DNA of 64,000 bases from Nonlabens arenilitoris (GCF_002954765.1 NZ_MTPW01000001.1:496001-560000); one strand, 5' to 3'; counted from the stretch's first letter, positions 20,066 to 30,883 are shown. The notes: a model not told the origin generated them from the sequence alone. Made by a program: numbers and translations.

Positions 20066-20608
20066 TTATGCTGACTTACCAGCTTTTCTTCTTAATTGTT
20101 CACCCACAAATTTAACACCTTTTCCTTTATATGGCTCAGGTTTTCTGAAAGATCTTATTTTAGCGGCCACTTGACCTACTAATTGTTTATCAAATGATGT
20201 TAATTTGATTCTTGGATTCTTTCCTTTTTCAGATACTGTTTCAACCTTAACCTCTTCAGCAATATCTAATACAATATTATGTGAAAAACCTAATGCCAAA
20301 TCTAAAACCTGACCTTGATTAGACGCCCTGTATCCAACACCAACCAATTCTAACTCCTTAGACCAGCCTTCAGACACTCCAGCTATCATATTGAAAACTA
20401 ATGATCTATACAAACCATGCTTAGCCTTATGATCTTTAGAATCAGAAGGGCGAGTTACAAAAACTTCATCTCCTTCAATCTTAATAGTGACATCAGAGTA
20501 ATCCTGCGTAAGCTTACCTAACTTACCTTCAACACTTATAACTCCGTTGTCCACCTTAACAGTGACACCAGCTGGAATTGCTACGGGATTATTTCCTATT
20601 CTAGACAT
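20066..20608 (-). CDS. rplF: 50S ribosomal protein L6
   Basis: This 180-residue protein has two duplicated alpha-beta domains and binds 23S rRNA near the GTPase-associated centre. It shows MSRIGNNPVAIPAGVTV at the N-terminus, VGYRASNQGQVLDLALGFSH in the middle and the signature RKPEPYKGKGVKF in the second domain. It has conserved order after rpsH. Confidence 0.98.
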   Translation of the reverse strand: MSRIGNNPVAIPAGVTVKVDNGVISVEGKLGKLTQDYSDVTIKIEGDEVFVTRPSDSKDHKAKHGLYRSLVFNMIAGVSEGWSKELELVGVGYRASNQGQVLDLALGFSHNIVLDIAEEVKVETVSEKGKNPRIKLTSFDKQLVGQVAAKIRSFRKPEPYKGKGVKFVGEQLRRKAGKSA

Positions 20609-20618
20609 ATCTAATTAT

Positions 20619-21017
20619 TTAATATACGTAACAAAGTACCTCACCACCTACGTTTTCCGTACGAGCTTGTTTATCCGTCATTACACCTTTACTAGTTGAC
20701 ACAATAGCAACACCTAATCCGTTCAAGATTCTAGGTAACTCTCCTGCACCAGCATACTTACGTAAACCTGGCTTACTCAACCTTTGAATATCTTTTATAA
20801 CCGACTCTTTTGTTTCTCTATCGTATTTTAAAGCTATCTTAATGTTATCTTGAGCATTATGCTCTTCAAACTTATAACTTAAAATATAACCTTGATCAAA
20901 AAGAATCTTAGTAATTTCCTTTTTTAACTTAGAAGCAGGAACATCAACAACACGATGATTAGCACGTACTGCATTTCTAATTCTAGTTAAATAATCTGCG
21001 ATTGGATCTGTATTCAT
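20619..21017 (-). CDS. rpsH: 30S ribosomal protein S8
   Basis: This 132-residue primary 16S rRNA-binding protein acts as translational repressor of the spc operon in E. coli. It begins MNTDPIADYLTRIRNA and ends with the signature STSKGVMTDKQARTENVGGE followed by LCYVY. It lies between rpsN and rplF. A comparable autoregulatory site was not identified here. Confidence 0.98.
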   Translation of the reverse strand: MNTDPIADYLTRIRNAVRANHRVVDVPASKLKKEITKILFDQGYILSYKFEEHNAQDNIKIALKYDRETKESVIKDIQRLSKPGLRKYAGAGELPRILNGLGVAIVSTSKGVMTDKQARTENVGGEVLCYVY

Positions 21018-21036
21018 AATACTATATTTAAGCTAA

Positions 21037-21306
21037 TTACCAACTAGCCTTTTTAACTCCTGGGATTAAACCTTGATTTGCCATTTCTCTAAAAAGAACA
21101 CGGGAAATACCGAACTGTCTCATATAACCTTTAGGACGACCAGTAAGCTTACATCTATTATGCTGTCTTACAGGTGACGAATTCTTAGGTAATTTCTGAA
21201 GAGCCTCGTAATCCCCAGCCTCTTTCAAAGCCTTACGCTTCTCAGCATACTTTGCAATTAGTGCCTCACGTTTGCGCTCACGCGCTTTCATTGATTCTTT
21301 TGCCAT
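21037..21306 (-). CDS. rpsN: 30S ribosomal protein S14 (long, zinc-independent type)
   Basis: The 89-residue length and absence of the CxxC...CxxC zinc motif mark the C-minus form of S14. The conserved end is [18 protein letters not shown] followed by [20 protein letters not shown]14 is in the 30S head and assembles late. It lies five bases after rplE and 19 before rpsH. Confidence 0.98.
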   Translation of the reverse strand: MAKESMKARERKREALIAKYAEKRKALKEAGDYEALQKLPKNSSPVRQHNRCKLTGRPKGYMRQFGISRVLFREMANQGLIPGVKKASW

Positions 21307-21311
21307 TGTCT

Positions 21312-21863
21312 TTAATCCTTTTTGAAAGGTAAACCTAACTCACCTAGTAAAGACTTAGCCTCTTTATCAGTTTGAGCACTAGTAACGAATGTTATATCCA
21401 TACCAGAGATTTTATTAACCTTATCTATGTTTATTTCTGGAAATATGATTTGTTCAGTAATTCCTAAGTTATAATTACCACGGCCATCAAATCCACTTGC
21501 CTTGATACCCTGAAAATCTCTAACACGAGGTAATGCTACTGTAACTAAGCGATCTAAGAATTCATACATGCGCTCACCTCTTAAAGTAACTTTGACACCA
21601 ATAGGCATACCCTTACGTAATTTAAAAGAAGCAACATCTTTCTTTGAAAGAGTAGCAACAGCCTTCTGACCAGTAATTGTTGTTAACTCATCAAGAGCAT
21701 AATCAATTAACTTCTTATCAGCAACTGCAGCACCTACACCACGGCTAAGAACTATCTTTTGCAACTTAGGAATTTCCATTACATTATTGTAACCGAATTC
21801 CTCTTTTAAAGAAGCAGCGACGCGCTCCTTATATTCTGTCTTGAGTCTAGGAATATATGCCAT
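21312..21863 (-). CDS. rplE: 50S ribosomal protein L5
   Basis: This 183-residue protein binds 5S rRNA in the central protuberance and contacts S13 and P-site tRNA. It shows the family segments [36 protein letters not shown] and [18 protein letters not shown]. It is almost contiguous with rplX (two bases between them). Confidence 0.98.
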   Translation of the reverse strand: MAYIPRLKTEYKERVAASLKEEFGYNNVMEIPKLQKIVLSRGVGAAVADKKLIDYALDELTTITGQKAVATLSKKDVASFKLRKGMPIGVKVTLRGERMYEFLDRLVTVALPRVRDFQGIKASGFDGRGNYNLGITEQIIFPEINIDKVNKISGMDITFVTSAQTDKEAKSLLGELGLPFKKD

Positions 21864-21865
21864 GA

Positions 21866-22177
21866 CTAAATTAAATCGTTTGTTGTTTTTGCAAATCGAA
21901 CCTTCTTATCACCTTCCATACGATAACCCACACGAGTTGTTTTACCATTCTTGTCAATCAATGACAAATTAGAAATCTGCATAGGAGCTTCAATTTCTTT
22001 AATCCCACCTTGTGGATTGGTTGCACTAGGCTTCTCATGTTTAGAAACCATATTAACACCTTCCACGATGGCTTTATTTTTGTCTTTAAAAATACGAGTA
22101 ACAACACCTTCTGAACCTTTGTGTTCGCCGGCAAGTACACGTACTTTATCTCCTGTTTTAATTTTTACCTTTACCAT
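21866..22177 (-). CDS. rplX: 50S ribosomal protein L24
   Basis: This 103-residue assembly-initiator protein contains the KOW motif ([20 protein letters not shown]) and a conserved [12 protein letters not shown] loop near the exit tunnel. It lies between rplN and rplE, nine bases behind rplN. Confidence 0.98.
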   Translation of the reverse strand: MVKVKIKTGDKVRVLAGEHKGSEGVVTRIFKDKNKAIVEGVNMVSKHEKPSATNPQGGIKEIEAPMQISNLSLIDKNGKTTRVGYRMEGDKKVRFAKTTNDLI

Positions 22178-22186
22178 GATTGTAAA

Positions 22187-22555
22187 TTATAATACTTCTG
22201 GAGCCAATGAAACTATTTTCATAAATTGCTTATCACGCAACTCTCTCGCAACCGGACCAAAAACACGAGTACCTCTCATTTCTGAGTTAGGATTCAATAA
22301 CACACAAGCATTATCGTCAAATCGTATATATGATCCATCTGGTCGACGCACCTCTTTTTTAGTTCTTACTACTACCGCAGTAGATACAGCACCCTTTTTG
22401 ATATTACCATTAGGAGTAGCTTCCTTAACAGAAACAACAATTTTATCTCCCACTGATGCATACCTTCTTTTAGTACCACCTAACACTCTAATACAAAGCA
22501 CTTCTTTAGCACCAGTATTATCAGCTACCTTAAGTCTTGATTCTTGTTGTAACAT
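22187..22555 (-). CDS. rplN: 50S ribosomal protein L14
   Basis: This 122-residue protein at the subunit interface forms part of the bridge to 16S rRNA and is the binding site of the silencing factor RsfS, itself encoded at 53205-53576. It shows [35 protein letters not shown] and the C-terminal [11 protein letters not shown]. Its ATG overlaps the rpsQ stop by one base. Confidence 0.98.
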   Translation of the reverse strand: MLQQESRLKVADNTGAKEVLCIRVLGGTKRRYASVGDKIVVSVKEATPNGNIKKGAVSTAVVVRTKKEVRRPDGSYIRFDDNACVLLNPNSEMRGTRVFGPVARELRDKQFMKIVSLAPEVL

Positions 22556-22812
22556 TACTTAGCTCTTTCTATTATTTCTACTAATCTCCAATTCTTAGAT
22601 TTACTAAGAGGACGAGTCTCCATGATTCGCACCGTATCACCTTCGTTGCACTCATTCTTTTCATCATGAGCAACATACTTCTTAGTTTTCAAAACGAACT
22701 TTCCATACATAGGGTGCTTTTGCTTCTTTACTTCAGCAACAACGATGCTTTTATCCATCTTGTTACTCCTTACAACACCAATACGTTCTTTTCTTAAATT
22801 TCTAGTTTCCAT
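22555..22812 (-). CDS. rpsQ: 30S ribosomal protein S17
   Basis: This 85-residue OB-fold protein binds 16S rRNA early in assembly. It shows [38 protein letters not shown] and [20 protein letters not shown]. It has the conserved order rpmC-rpsQ-rplN, with a one-base stop/start overlap to rplN. Confidence 0.98.
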   Translation of the reverse strand: METRNLRKERIGVVRSNKMDKSIVVAEVKKQKHPMYGKFVLKTKKYVAHDEKNECNEGDTVRIMETRPLSKSKNWRLVEIIERAK

Positions 22813-22821
22813 AATGTTCGT

Positions 22822-23004
22822 CTACTGATTATTTATAGCCGTTTTTAATCGAGCAATAGTTCTACGCAAGTCCTTTATCTGTGAAGGATTATCTAATGGG
22901 GACACAATATGTGTTCTTGTAAGATCTGCATAAACCTTTTGCGATTCTACCAACTTATCACTAAGCTCTGCAGCAGAATAACCTTTTACCTCTGATTGCT
23001 TCAT
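22822..23004 (-). CDS. rpmC: 50S ribosomal protein L29
   Basis: A 60-residue helical-hairpin protein beside the exit tunnel, part of the docking site for SRP and trigger factor. It begins MKQSEVKGYSAAELSDKL and ends QIKDLRRTIARLKTAINNQ, the family's C-terminal helix. It sits between rplP and rpsQ, nine bases from each. Confidence 0.96.
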   Translation of the reverse strand: MKQSEVKGYSAAELSDKLVESQKVYADLTRTHIVSPLDNPSQIKDLRRTIARLKTAINNQ

Positions 23005-23013
23005 AACTAATAA

Positions 23014-23433
23014 TTATTCTTGAAAATCGCGAGCGACTATAAATTTTGTTTTAACCGGCAACTTTTGAGCAGCTAACCTTAAAGCTTCTTTTGCAGTCTC
23101 AAGTGGTACACCTGAAATTTCAAACAAAATTCTACCTGGCTTAACTACGGCCGCCCAATATTCTACTGCACCTTTTCCCTTACCCATACGAACCTCAAGT
23201 GGCTTCTTAGTTATAGGTTTATCCGGAAAAATTTTAATCCATAAGGATCCTTCTCTCTTCATATAACGAGTCGCTGCAATACGAGCAGCTTCTATCTGAC
23301 GCGAATTAATGAATTCAGAATCTAATGATTTGATACCAAAGGTACCATACGCTAGCTGATTACCGCGTCCGGAATTACCCTTCATGCGACCCTTCTGCTG
23401 TTTTCTAAACTTTGTCTTTCTAGGTTGTAACAT
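23014..23433 (-). CDS. rplP: 50S ribosomal protein L16
   Basis: This 139-residue protein is essential for organising the A site and peptidyl-transferase region. It begins [19 protein letters not shown] and carries [36 protein letters not shown] and [15 protein letters not shown]. Its position after rpsC is conserved. Confidence 0.98.
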   Translation of the reverse strand: MLQPRKTKFRKQQKGRMKGNSGRGNQLAYGTFGIKSLDSEFINSRQIEAARIAATRYMKREGSLWIKIFPDKPITKKPLEVRMGKGKGAVEYWAAVVKPGRILFEISGVPLETAKEALRLAAQKLPVKTKFIVARDFQE

Positions 23434-23442
23434 CTCTAGCTA

Positions 23443-24165
23443 TTATTTTCTACGACGGCGATTTCCTCCTCTGTTTCCAGAGCCACCATCTGATTTACTT
23501 TGTTTTTTAGATAAGCCTACTAACGGAGATAACTCACGCTTCCCATAAACCTCTCCTTTCATGATCCAGACCTTTACACCTAAACGACCGTAAGTCGTAT
23601 GAGCTTCTACTAAGGCGTAATCAATATCAGCACGGAATGTAGATAAAGGAATCCTTCCATCTTTGTAAGACTCAGAACGAGCCATTTCAGCCCCATTCAA
23701 TCTACCAGAAATCTGGATTTTTATGCCTTCCGCGTTCATTCGCATTGCAGCAGCGATAGCCATTTTGATTGCGCGTCTATAAGAAATCCTATTCTCTATC
23801 TGACGAGCAACACTAGCTCCTACTAAAAATGCATCAAGCTCAGGACGTTTAATTTCATGAATATTAATCTGAACATCCTTGCCAGTAATTTTCTTAAGTT
23901 CCTCTTTAAGACGATCTACCTCTTGACCACCCTTACCTATAATAATACCAGGCCTAGCAGTAGTAATTGTTACTGTAACAAGTTTAAGCGTACGCTCAAT
24001 AATAACTCGTGAAACACTAGCCTTAGAAAGACGAGCATGTATATACTTACGTATTTTATCATCCTCTGCAAGCTTATCTCCATAATCATTACCACCATAC
24101 CAGTTAGATTCCCATCCTCTGATAATACCTAAACGATTTCCTATCGGATTAGTTTTTTGTCCCAT
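23443..24165 (-). CDS. rpsC: 30S ribosomal protein S3
   Basis: This 240-residue protein at the mRNA entry channel has helicase-like function. It contains an N-terminal KH domain with [18 protein letters not shown] and a C-terminal S3 domain with [20 protein letters not shown] and [19 protein letters not shown]. The last ~25 residues form a Gly/Arg/Ser-rich tail ([14 protein letters not shown]), longer than in E. coli. Confidence 0.98.
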   Translation of the reverse strand: MGQKTNPIGNRLGIIRGWESNWYGGNDYGDKLAEDDKIRKYIHARLSKASVSRVIIERTLKLVTVTITTARPGIIIGKGGQEVDRLKEELKKITGKDVQINIHEIKRPELDAFLVGASVARQIENRISYRRAIKMAIAAAMRMNAEGIKIQISGRLNGAEMARSESYKDGRIPLSTFRADIDYALVEAHTTYGRLGVKVWIMKGEVYGKRELSPLVGLSKKQSKSDGGSGNRGGNRRRRK

Positions 24166-24173
24166 ATCCTTTT

Positions 24174-24584
24174 TTAGTTAACCTCTGTGTTATTAGTTTG
24201 ACCTAACACAACAGTAACGTGGTTCGATCTTTTTCTTATTCTATGTGCTCTACCTTGTGGCGCTGGACGCAACCTTTTCAACATAGATCCACCATCAACT
24301 CTTATCTCCTTAATAAAAAGACCAGCCTCAGCGACATCAGAATCCTCATTCTTAGCCTGCCAATTAGCAATAGCCGATAAAACAAGCTTATCCAGTCTAC
24401 GCGCAGCCTCCTTAGAAGAAAACTTTAAAATATTTAAAGAATCTTCAACCTTTTTACCTCTGATAATATCAGCTACTAACCTCATCTTACGAGGACTTGT
24501 AGGACAGTTATTAAGCTTAGCAAATGCGACGCTCTTTTTCTCCTCCTTAAGCCTTTCAGCCATTTGTTTTTTACGAACTCCCAT
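24174..24584 (-). CDS. rplV: 50S ribosomal protein L22
   Basis: This 136-residue protein has a beta-hairpin that lines the peptide exit tunnel and is a site of macrolide resistance. It shows [19 protein letters not shown] and the C-terminal [20 protein letters not shown]. The N-terminal extension (about 20 charged residues) is longer than in E. coli. It has conserved order between rpsS and rpsC. Confidence 0.98.
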   Translation of the reverse strand: MGVRKKQMAERLKEEKKSVAFAKLNNCPTSPRKMRLVADIIRGKKVEDSLNILKFSSKEAARRLDKLVLSAIANWQAKNEDSDVAEAGLFIKEIRVDGGSMLKRLRPAPQGRAHRIRKRSNHVTVVLGQTNNTEVN

Positions 24585-24592
24585 AGCCTAGA

Positions 24593-24871
24593 TTACTTTT
24601 TTCCTTTATTCTTAGCTCCTGCGTGACCTCTAAAAGATCTTGTCGGAGAGAATTCACCTAATTTATGACCTACCATATTCTCAGTAACATAAACAGGAAT
24701 AAATTGTTTCCCATTATGAACACCAATTGTCTGCCCCACAAAATCTGGAGTAATCATTGATGCACGAGACCATGTTTTAATAACAGTCTTTTTTCCGGAC
24801 TCAACATTTTGAGCCACCTTAGCTTCCAACTTATGGAATACATAAGGTCCTTTTTTTAATGAACGAGCCAT
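24593..24871 (-). CDS. rpsS: 30S ribosomal protein S19
   Basis: This 92-residue protein of the 30S head forms a complex with S13 and bridges to the large subunit. It begins [19 protein letters not shown] and contains [20 protein letters not shown] and [17 protein letters not shown]. It follows rplB by two bases. Confidence 0.98.
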   Translation of the reverse strand: MARSLKKGPYVFHKLEAKVAQNVESGKKTVIKTWSRASMITPDFVGQTIGVHNGKQFIPVYVTENMVGHKLGEFSPTRSFRGHAGAKNKGKK

Positions 24872-24873
24872 AA

Positions 24874-25698
24874 TTATTTCTTTCTACGTTCTAAAATATA
24901 TTGAGTACTTGCTTTATTTTTATCTCGTGTGCGATAACCCTTCGCAGGAATACCATTACGAGAACGTGGATGCCCACCTGAAGACTTACCTTCACCACCA
25001 CCCATTGGGTGATCAACTGGATTCATAACCACCGGACGAGTTCGAGGCCTTCTACCTAACCAACGAGATCTTCCAGCTTTACCACTAACCACTAACTGAT
25101 GATCACTATTAGAGACAGCACCAATTGTAGCTAAACACTCCTGCAACACCAATCTAGTTTCACCAGAAGGCATTTTAACAGTAGCATACTTACCATCCCT
25201 AGCCATTAACTGCGCGAACGAACCAGCACTACGAGCTATAACAGCTCCTTGACCTGGATGTAACTCAATACAACTAATAATACTACCTAATGGAATATTT
25301 GATAACTTCATTGCATTACCGACCTCAGGAGCAACAGAGTCTCCAGAAACTATATTCTGACCTACCTGCAAACCATTCTGAGCAATAACATAACGTTTCT
25401 CACCATCCTGATAATTCACTAAAGCAATAAAAGCAGTCCTATTAGGATCATACTCAATAGAAGCGATAGTAGCAGGAACACCTTGCTTATCTCTTTTGAA
25501 ATCGATAATACGGTAGCGTCTTTTATGACCACCACCTTTGTAACGCATAGTCATACGACCACTTGCGTTACGACCACCTGAACGTTTTTTCGGAGCAAGC
25601 AAGCTCTTCTCCGGCTTATCAGTTGTTATGGCATCATAACCATTAACAACTCTAAATCGCTGTCCAGGAGTAACAGGTTTTAATTTTCTAACTGACAT
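24874..25698 (-). CDS. rplB: 50S ribosomal protein L2
   Basis: This 274-residue primary 23S rRNA-binding protein is needed for subunit joining and peptidyl-transferase activity. It shows [34 protein letters not shown], the functionally critical [19 protein letters not shown] segment and a C-terminal basic tail. Position between rplW and rpsS is standard. Confidence 0.98.
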   Translation of the reverse strand: MSVRKLKPVTPGQRFRVVNGYDAITTDKPEKSLLAPKKRSGGRNASGRMTMRYKGGGHKRRYRIIDFKRDKQGVPATIASIEYDPNRTAFIALVNYQDGEKRYVIAQNGLQVGQNIVSGDSVAPEVGNAMKLSNIPLGSIISCIELHPGQGAVIARSAGSFAQLMARDGKYATVKMPSGETRLVLQECLATIGAVSNSDHQLVVSGKAGRSRWLGRRPRTRPVVMNPVDHPMGGGEGKSSGGHPRSRNGIPAKGYRTRDKNKASTQYILERRKK

Positions 25699-25714
25699 CT
25701 TTTGTCTGTATTAT

Positions 25715-26005
25715 TTATAGATTACTATAAAGGTCGATGGTATCTCCATCTTGCAGCTGTACAAAAGCTTTTTTACCAGCCTTAGTTTTACCAATCTGCA
25801 TCCCTGATTTTGTAAATTTAGTCTTGCGCTCAACACGTACATTCATAGTCCTTACTTTAGTAACAGTAACTCCATATGTAGCTTCGACCGCGTTTTTAAT
25901 TTGAATCTTATTAGCAGTAGGCATAACCTCAAACCCATAACGATTCAATAGCTCACTATCGCTAGTAGCCTTTTCTGTAATGATTGGTTTTATCAAGATA
26001 TTCAT
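25715..26005 (-). CDS. rplW: 50S ribosomal protein L23
   Basis: This 96-residue protein at the exit tunnel is the docking site for trigger factor and SRP. It begins MNILIKPIITEKATSDSELL and contains YGFEVMPTANKIQIKNAVE and YGVTVTKVRTMNVRVE. It has conserved order between rplD and rplB, with three- and 16-base gaps. Confidence 0.97.
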   Translation of the reverse strand: MNILIKPIITEKATSDSELLNRYGFEVMPTANKIQIKNAVEATYGVTVTKVRTMNVRVERKTKFTKSGMQIGKTKAGKKAFVQLQDGDTIDLYSNL

Positions 26006-26008
26006 GTC

Positions 26009-26638
26009 CTATTTGCTTAAAGTTTCCTCAATTCCTTCTAATGAGCTCTCCAACACTACCACACTATTAGCGTGTAAAATTTTATAAGTGTTTAATTCTG
26101 AGTTAGTTACTACTTCAGAACCCTTGAAATTTCGAGAAGACAAATATACATTATTATTTGAACCACCCAACACAAAAAGAGATTTTTTATTATCTAATCC
26201 TAAAGACTTTAAAACGTCAATAAAATTCTTTGTTTTTGGAGCATCAAAACTAAAGTCTTCAACGATATGCAAATTACCTTCAGCCATTTTTTGACTAAGG
26301 ACAGATTTACGAGCTAAACGCTTTTGACCTTTATTAAGCTTGAAAGAATAATCTCTCGGAGTTGGACCAAAAATACGTCCACCACCTCTAAAAACACCAG
26401 ACTTAATAGATCCAGCTCTAGCTGTACCAGTACCTTTTTGCTTCTTAATCTTACGGGTACTACCAGTAATTTCGGCACGCTGTTTTGCCTTATGTGTACC
26501 TTGACGTTGATTTGCTAGATATTGCTTAACATCTAAATAAATCGCATGATCATTAGGCTCAATTGCGAAAATGCTATCAGATAACTCTACCTGACGACCA
26601 GTTTCTTTTCCTTTAATGTCTATAACTGATACCTTCAT
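26009..26638 (-). CDS. rplD: 50S ribosomal protein L4
   Basis: This 209-residue protein has a long loop ([20 protein letters not shown]) that reaches the exit-tunnel constriction. Further family segments are [19 protein letters not shown] and [23 protein letters not shown] C-terminal strands. In E. coli L4 also represses the S10 operon by acting on the leader; no such leader was recognised here, although a strong hairpin exists between rpsJ and rplC. Its ATG overlaps the rplC stop. Confidence 0.98.
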   Translation of the reverse strand: MKVSVIDIKGKETGRQVELSDSIFAIEPNDHAIYLDVKQYLANQRQGTHKAKQRAEITGSTRKIKKQKGTGTARAGSIKSGVFRGGGRIFGPTPRDYSFKLNKGQKRLARKSVLSQKMAEGNLHIVEDFSFDAPKTKNFIDVLKSLGLDNKKSLFVLGGSNNNVYLSSRNFKGSEVVTNSELNTYKILHANSVVVLESSLEGIEETLSK

Positions 26639-27255
26639 TACTTCTGTAAGATTACGTAAGAATTCTTATGACCAGGAACACAACCCTTAACAACTAAAAG
26701 GTTTTTCTCTGGAACCACTTTAAGAACTCTTAAATTTTCAACTTTAACTTTTGCATTACCCATCTGTCCAGCCATGCGCATTCCTTTGAATACACGTGCA
26801 GGATAAGATGCTGCTCCAATAGATCCAGGTGCACGCAAACGATTGTGCTGACCATGTGTAGCTTGACCTACACCAGCAAAACCATGACGCTTTACTACAC
26901 CTTGAAATCCTTTTCCCTTTGATGTTCCAGAAACATCTATAAATTCACCTTCTGTGAATATATCTACAGAGATTGAATCTCCTAATTTGTAAACCTCATC
27001 AAAACCTTGAAACTCTACAACTTTTCTCTTGACACCAGTACCTGCTTTCTTAAAATGACCTTGAGCCGCTTTAGATGCATTTTTGTCTGATTTGTCATCG
27101 AAACCAAGTTGAAGGGCAGTATAACCATCCACTTCTTCAGTTCTGACTTGGGTAACAACGCAAGGACCTGCTTCTATGATAGTACATGGCATATTTTTAC
27201 CATTTTCATCATAAATACTAGTCATTCCGATTTTTCTTCCTATTAACCCAGACAT
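26638..27255 (-). CDS. rplC: 50S ribosomal protein L3
   Basis: This 205-residue primary rRNA-binding protein reaches towards the peptidyl-transferase centre. It begins [19 protein letters not shown] and contains [37 protein letters not shown] and [10 protein letters not shown], the loop that approaches the active site. The 75-base gap to rpsJ is unusually long for this operon and contains a 40-bp hairpin built on the genome-wide palindrome. Confidence 0.98.
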   Translation of the reverse strand: MSGLIGRKIGMTSIYDENGKNMPCTIIEAGPCVVTQVRTEEVDGYTALQLGFDDKSDKNASKAAQGHFKKAGTGVKRKVVEFQGFDEVYKLGDSISVDIFTEGEFIDVSGTSKGKGFQGVVKRHGFAGVGQATHGQHNRLRAPGSIGAASYPARVFKGMRMAGQMGNAKVKVENLRVLKVVPEKNLLVVKGCVPGHKNSYVILQK

Positions 27256-27281
27256 ATTTATTATTTATTATATTAATACTA

Positions 27282-27321
27282 TTTTAAGACCTACGCTTTC
27301 GCGAAAGCGTAGATCTTAAAA
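27282..27321. repeat. CGCTTTCGCGAAAGCG-family palindrome, exact copy 4, extended 40-bp hairpin between rpsJ and rplC
   Basis: The exact core (27295-27308) is extended outward into a 40-bp inverted repeat with 20-base arms and a single mismatch (27290/27313). No T-run follows on the minus strand, so a plain terminator is unlikely. In the transcript it would form a very stable hairpin in the gap of the S10 operon. Confidence 0.9.
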
Positions 27322-27330
27322 ACTTTTTTA

Positions 27331-27636
27331 TTACACTTTAATTTCAACCTCAACACCACTTGGCAACTCCAACTTCATTAAAGCATCAATAGTTTTACTT
27401 GAAGAACTATAAATATCTAACAACCTCTTATAAGAGCTTAGTTGAAATTGTTCACGTGACTTTTTATTTACGTGAGGTGATCTTAATACTGTAAAGATCT
27501 TTTTGTGAGTTGGTAATGGAATTGGACCAGTTACAACCGCACCTGTACTCTTTACTGTTTTAACGATTTTTTCAGCAGATTTATCTACCAGCATGTAATC
27601 GTAAGACTTTAACTTTATTCTGATTTTTTGACTCAT
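27331..27636 (-). CDS. rpsJ: 30S ribosomal protein S10
   Basis: This 101-residue protein of the 30S head, also a transcription antitermination partner of NusB, has the segments [40 protein letters not shown] and a normal end at GVEVEIKV. The frame is open upstream to 27711, inside fusA. The ATG at 27636 (MSQKIRIKL) was chosen because it gives the family's length and N-terminus and lies ten bases after the fusA stop. tuf, often found between fusA and rpsJ, is absent. Confidence 0.97.
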   Translation of the reverse strand: MSQKIRIKLKSYDYMLVDKSAEKIVKTVKSTGAVVTGPIPLPTHKKIFTVLRSPHVNKKSREQFQLSSYKRLLDIYSSSSKTIDALMKLELPSGVEVEIKV

Positions 27637-27646
27637 CTTTTGAAAA

Positions 27647-29788
27647 TTAATTAGTTGCACCTTTAGCTGCTGCGATAACTTCTTCACTAATGTTAGAAGG
27701 CGTTTCAGCATAGTGTGAAAATTCCATTGTTGATGTCGCTCGACCTGAAGATAGAGTACGTAACGTAGTCACGTAACCAAACATTTCAGATAAAGGCACT
27801 TCAGCTTTAACAACTTTTGCGCCAGCACGATCACCCATGTCGTTCACTTGACCACGACGACGATTTAAGTCACCAACTATATCACCCATGTTTTCTTCTG
27901 GTGTGATAACTTCAAGTTTCATGATAGGCTCAAGAATTACAGCACCAGCAGATTTTGCTGAAGCCTTATAACCCATCCTAGCCGCAAGCTCAAAGGAAAG
28001 CGCATCTGAATCTACAGGGTGGAAAGATCCATCCTTTAGTGTAACTTTCATGCTATCCATTTCAAATCCTGCAAGCGGACCTGCCTTCATAGCTTCACGG
28101 AAACCTTTCTCGATAGCTGGAATAAATTCCTTAGGAACATTTCCACCTTTAATTTGGTTTACAAACTGAAGACCTTCTTCTACCTTGCCTTCTTCATTCT
28201 CCTCTGCCGGCTCAATGGTAAATACAATATCACCAAATTTACCGCGACCACCAGATTGTTTTTTATACGTTTCTCTATGATCAGCAGCTCTAGTAATCGC
28301 CTCCTTGTACTCAACTTGTGGAGCACCTTGATTAAGCTCAACCTTAAACTCGCGACGCATACGGTCTACGATAATATCTAAATGAAGCTCACCCATTCCA
28401 GAAATAATAGTTTGACCAGAAGCCTCATCAGTTCTCACTTGGAATGTTGGATCTTCTTCTGCAAGTTTTGCTAAAGCCATACCCATTTTATCAACATCAG
28501 CCTTAGTCTTAGGTTCTACCGCAATACCTATTACCGGATCAGGGAAGTCCATTGACTCAAGAACTATAGGATGCTTCTCATCAGACATAGTATCACCAGT
28601 CTTGATATCTTTAAATCCTACAGCTGCACCTATATCTCCAGCTTCGATAAAGTCGATAGCATTTTGTTTATTAGAATGCATTTGATAGATACGAGAAATA
28701 CGCTCTTTCTTACCTGAACGATTGTTCAAAATATAAGAACCTGCATCTAAACGTCCAGAATATGCACGGAAGAATGCTAAACGTCCAACGAAAGGATCTG
28801 TTGCAATCTTAAATGCAAGAGCAGCAAACGGCTCTTTTACATCTGGCTTTCTTATCTCTTCTTTCTCAGTATCTGGGTTCATCCCTTTAATACCTTCCTT
28901 ATCAGTAGGTGAAGGTAAATAACGACATACAGCATCTAACAAGAACTGAACACCTTTATTTTTAAAAGCCGAACCACAAATCATAGGAATTATAGACATA
29001 TCCATTACGGCAGCACGAAGAGCAGCATGCACTTCATCCTCAGTAATAGAATCCTCGTCTTCCATAAATTTCTCTAGAAGATTTTCATCATAAGCTGCAA
29101 CCTCTTCTATAAGTAAAGCACGGTATTTTTTAGCTTCTGCCTTCATATCCTCAGGAATATCAATCACATCAAATGTGGACCCTTGAGTATTATCATGCCA
29201 TACTATAGCACGGTTTTTCACTAAATCTACGATACCTTTAAAATCTGCCTCATCACCGATATTCAATACAATCGGCACAGCATTAGACTTCAACATATCC
29301 TTCACTTGTTGACATACTGCCAAAAAGTTAGAACCTTGACGGTCCATTTTATTTACAAAACCTATACGAGGAACCTTATAGTTATCTGCAAGTCTCCAGT
29401 TAGTTTCCGATTGTGGCTCAACACCATCAACAGCACTAAACAAGAACACTAAACCATCTAAAACACGTAATGATCTATTCACCTCTACAGTAAAATCTAC
29501 GTGACCAGGTGTGTCTATAATATTAAAGTGATAATCCTTTGTATCAGGTGTAGGCTGTGCATTTTCTAAAGGAAACTTCCATGTACATGTAGTTGCAGCA
29601 GAAGTAATTGTAATACCACGCTCCTGCTCTTGCTCCATCCAGTCCATGGTAGCAGCACCATCATGCACCTCACCAATCTTATGAGAAACTCCAGTATAGT
29701 AAAGAATACGCTCTGTTGTAGTCGTTTTTCCTGCATCAATATGCGCAGCAATACCTATATTTCTTGTGTATTTTAAATCTCTAGCCAT
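27647..29788 (-). CDS. fusA: Elongation factor G
   Basis: This 713-residue translocation GTPase has GTP-binding motifs G1 in [17 protein letters not shown]2 near [12 protein letters not shown]3 in [12 protein letters not shown] and G4 in FVNKMDRQG. The following domains II-V are complete, with [18 protein letters not shown] in domain III and [17 protein letters not shown] in domain V. It lies between rpsG and rpsJ in the str operon. Length agrees with other Bacteroidota EF-G proteins; a second paralogue elsewhere is possible but cannot be judged here. Confidence 0.98.
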   Translation of the reverse strand: MARDLKYTRNIGIAAHIDAGKTTTTERILYYTGVSHKIGEVHDGAATMDWMEQEQERGITITSAATTCTWKFPLENAQPTPDTKDYHFNIIDTPGHVDFTVEVNRSLRVLDGLVFLFSAVDGVEPQSETNWRLADNYKVPRIGFVNKMDRQGSNFLAVCQQVKDMLKSNAVPIVLNIGDEADFKGIVDLVKNRAIVWHDNTQGSTFDVIDIPEDMKAEAKKYRALLIEEVAAYDENLLEKFMEDEDSITEDEVHAALRAAVMDMSIIPMICGSAFKNKGVQFLLDAVCRYLPSPTDKEGIKGMNPDTEKEEIRKPDVKEPFAALAFKIATDPFVGRLAFFRAYSGRLDAGSYILNNRSGKKERISRIYQMHSNKQNAIDFIEAGDIGAAVGFKDIKTGDTMSDEKHPIVLESMDFPDPVIGIAVEPKTKADVDKMGMALAKLAEEDPTFQVRTDEASGQTIISGMGELHLDIIVDRMRREFKVELNQGAPQVEYKEAITRAADHRETYKKQSGGRGKFGDIVFTIEPAEENEEGKVEEGLQFVNQIKGGNVPKEFIPAIEKGFREAMKAGPLAGFEMDSMKVTLKDGSFHPVDSDALSFELAARMGYKASAKSAGAVILEPIMKLEVITPEENMGDIVGDLNRRRGQVNDMGDRAGAKVVKAEVPLSEMFGYVTTLRTLSSGRATSTMEFSHYAETPSNISEEVIAAAKGATN

Positions 29789-29794
29789 TGTTTC

Positions 29795-30271
29795 TTAGAA
29801 TCTAAAGTGAGAGAATGCCTTGTTTGCCTCGGCCATCTTGTGAGTATCTGTCTTCTTTTTAACAGCAGCACCTTCTTCCTTTGCAGCAGCTAGTATCTCA
29901 GAAGCTAATTTTTGAGAAAAACTTTTCTCATTACGCTTACGTGAGTATCCTATCAACCACTTCATTGCAGTAGATATTTTTCTGTCTGGACGAATTTGCA
30001 TTGGAATCTGAAAAGTAGCTCCACCTACACGGCGGCTACGAACCTCTACATGAGGCATTACATTAGATAATGCATCTTTCCATAATTCAAGTGCCGTTTT
30101 CTCGTCATCTTGTTTTTTCTCTTCTACAATGTCAATAGCATCATAAAAAAGCTTAAAAGCTGTTGACTTCTTTCCGTGTAACATCATCATGTTCACAAAA
30201 CGCGTCACTAGCTGGTCGTTAAAACGTGGATCCGGAAGGATAGGACGTTTCTTGGCCTGTCTTTTTCTCAT
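29795..30271 (-). CDS. rpsG: 30S ribosomal protein S7
   Basis: This 158-residue primary binder of the 16S 3' major domain begins [20 protein letters not shown]. It contains [39 protein letters not shown] and the C-terminal [15 protein letters not shown]. It follows rpsL by 64 bases and precedes fusA by six. Confidence 0.98.
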   Translation of the reverse strand: MRKRQAKKRPILPDPRFNDQLVTRFVNMMMLHGKKSTAFKLFYDAIDIVEEKKQDDEKTALELWKDALSNVMPHVEVRSRRVGGATFQIPMQIRPDRKISTAMKWLIGYSRKRNEKSFSQKLASEILAAAKEEGAAVKKKTDTHKMAEANKAFSHFRF

Positions 30272-30335
30272 TTCTTCTCTTTGAGTTGTTAATTAAAGCC
30301 CCTGAACTGAGTATAGCTCATAGCTTAATAAAAAT

Positions 30336-30710
30336 TTACTTCTTAGGGCGTTTTGCACCATATTTAGATCTACGTTGTGTACGGCCTGCAACACCTGCTG
30401 TGTCCAGTGCACCACGCACTATGTGATATCTAACTCCTGGCAAATCCTTTACCCTTCCACCTCTAACCAATACTATCGAGTGCTCTTGTAGATTGTGTCC
30501 TTCTCCTGGAATGTATGCATTTACTTCCTTACCGTTAGTAAGTCTAACCCTTGCAACCTTTCTCATCGCTGAGTTAGGCTTCTTAGGTGTAGTTGTGTAA
30601 ACACGAGTACATACTCCACGACGTTGAGGACAAGAATCTAAAGCAGCCGATTTACTCTTCTTGGTTATTTTGGCTCTTCCTTTACGTACTAATTGTGAAA
30701 TCGTTGGCAT
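30336..30710 (-). CDS. rpsL: 30S ribosomal protein S12
   Basis: This 124-residue decoding-centre protein is the first gene of the superoperon. It begins [20 protein letters not shown] and has the two loops linked to streptomycin response, [18 protein letters not shown] and [18 protein letters not shown]. Lysines are present at the usual resistance positions, i.e. the sensitive wild-type residues. A well-matched promoter lies 43-73 bases upstream. Confidence 0.98.
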   Translation of the reverse strand: MPTISQLVRKGRAKITKKSKSAALDSCPQRRGVCTRVYTTTPKKPNSAMRKVARVRLTNGKEVNAYIPGEGHNLQEHSIVLVRGGRVKDLPGVRYHIVRGALDTAGVAGRTQRRSKYGAKRPKK

Positions 30711-30735
30711 ATTGTTTTACGCTAATAAATTAATC

Positions 30736-30748
30736 CCCTATTTTAGGG
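30736..30748 (-). other. rpsL: Small hairpin in the rpsL 5' leader
   Basis: CCCTA and TAGGG form a 5-bp stem with a 3-base loop between the promoter and the rpsL ATG. It is short, and a regulatory role is only a possibility. Confidence 0.25.
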
Positions 30749-30752
30749 TCGG

Positions 30753-30783
30753 CAAAGGTATAAATAAAATTGAGTTATTCAAA
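30753..30783 (-). promoter_or_regulatory. rpsL: Promoter of the ribosomal superoperon (rpsL)
   Basis: On the minus strand TTTG (30783-30780) is followed after 19 bases by TACCTTTG (30760-30753). Both elements match the Bacteroidota consensus (TTTG, then TAnnTTTG) exactly with normal spacing. The transcript would have a leader of about 35-40 bases. Confidence 0.65.
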
Positions 30784-30883
30784 CCTCAGTTTCAAGTTTT
30801 TACAATATCTTTTTTGACAAATAAGAATCGCATCATTTAAAACGTTATTTAGAGACGTACAACCCCACTAACAACACAATATA

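Noticed and set aside
21951..22562. 203-residue plus-strand frame opposite rplX and rplN
   Set aside because: It is antisense to two intact ribosomal protein genes, has low-complexity Thr/Leu-rich composition and no recognisable motif.
27637..27711. Extended N-terminus of S10 from an in-frame ATG inside fusA
   Set aside because: The 25 extra residues are the fusA end read in another frame; S10 is universally about 101 residues, starting at 27636.
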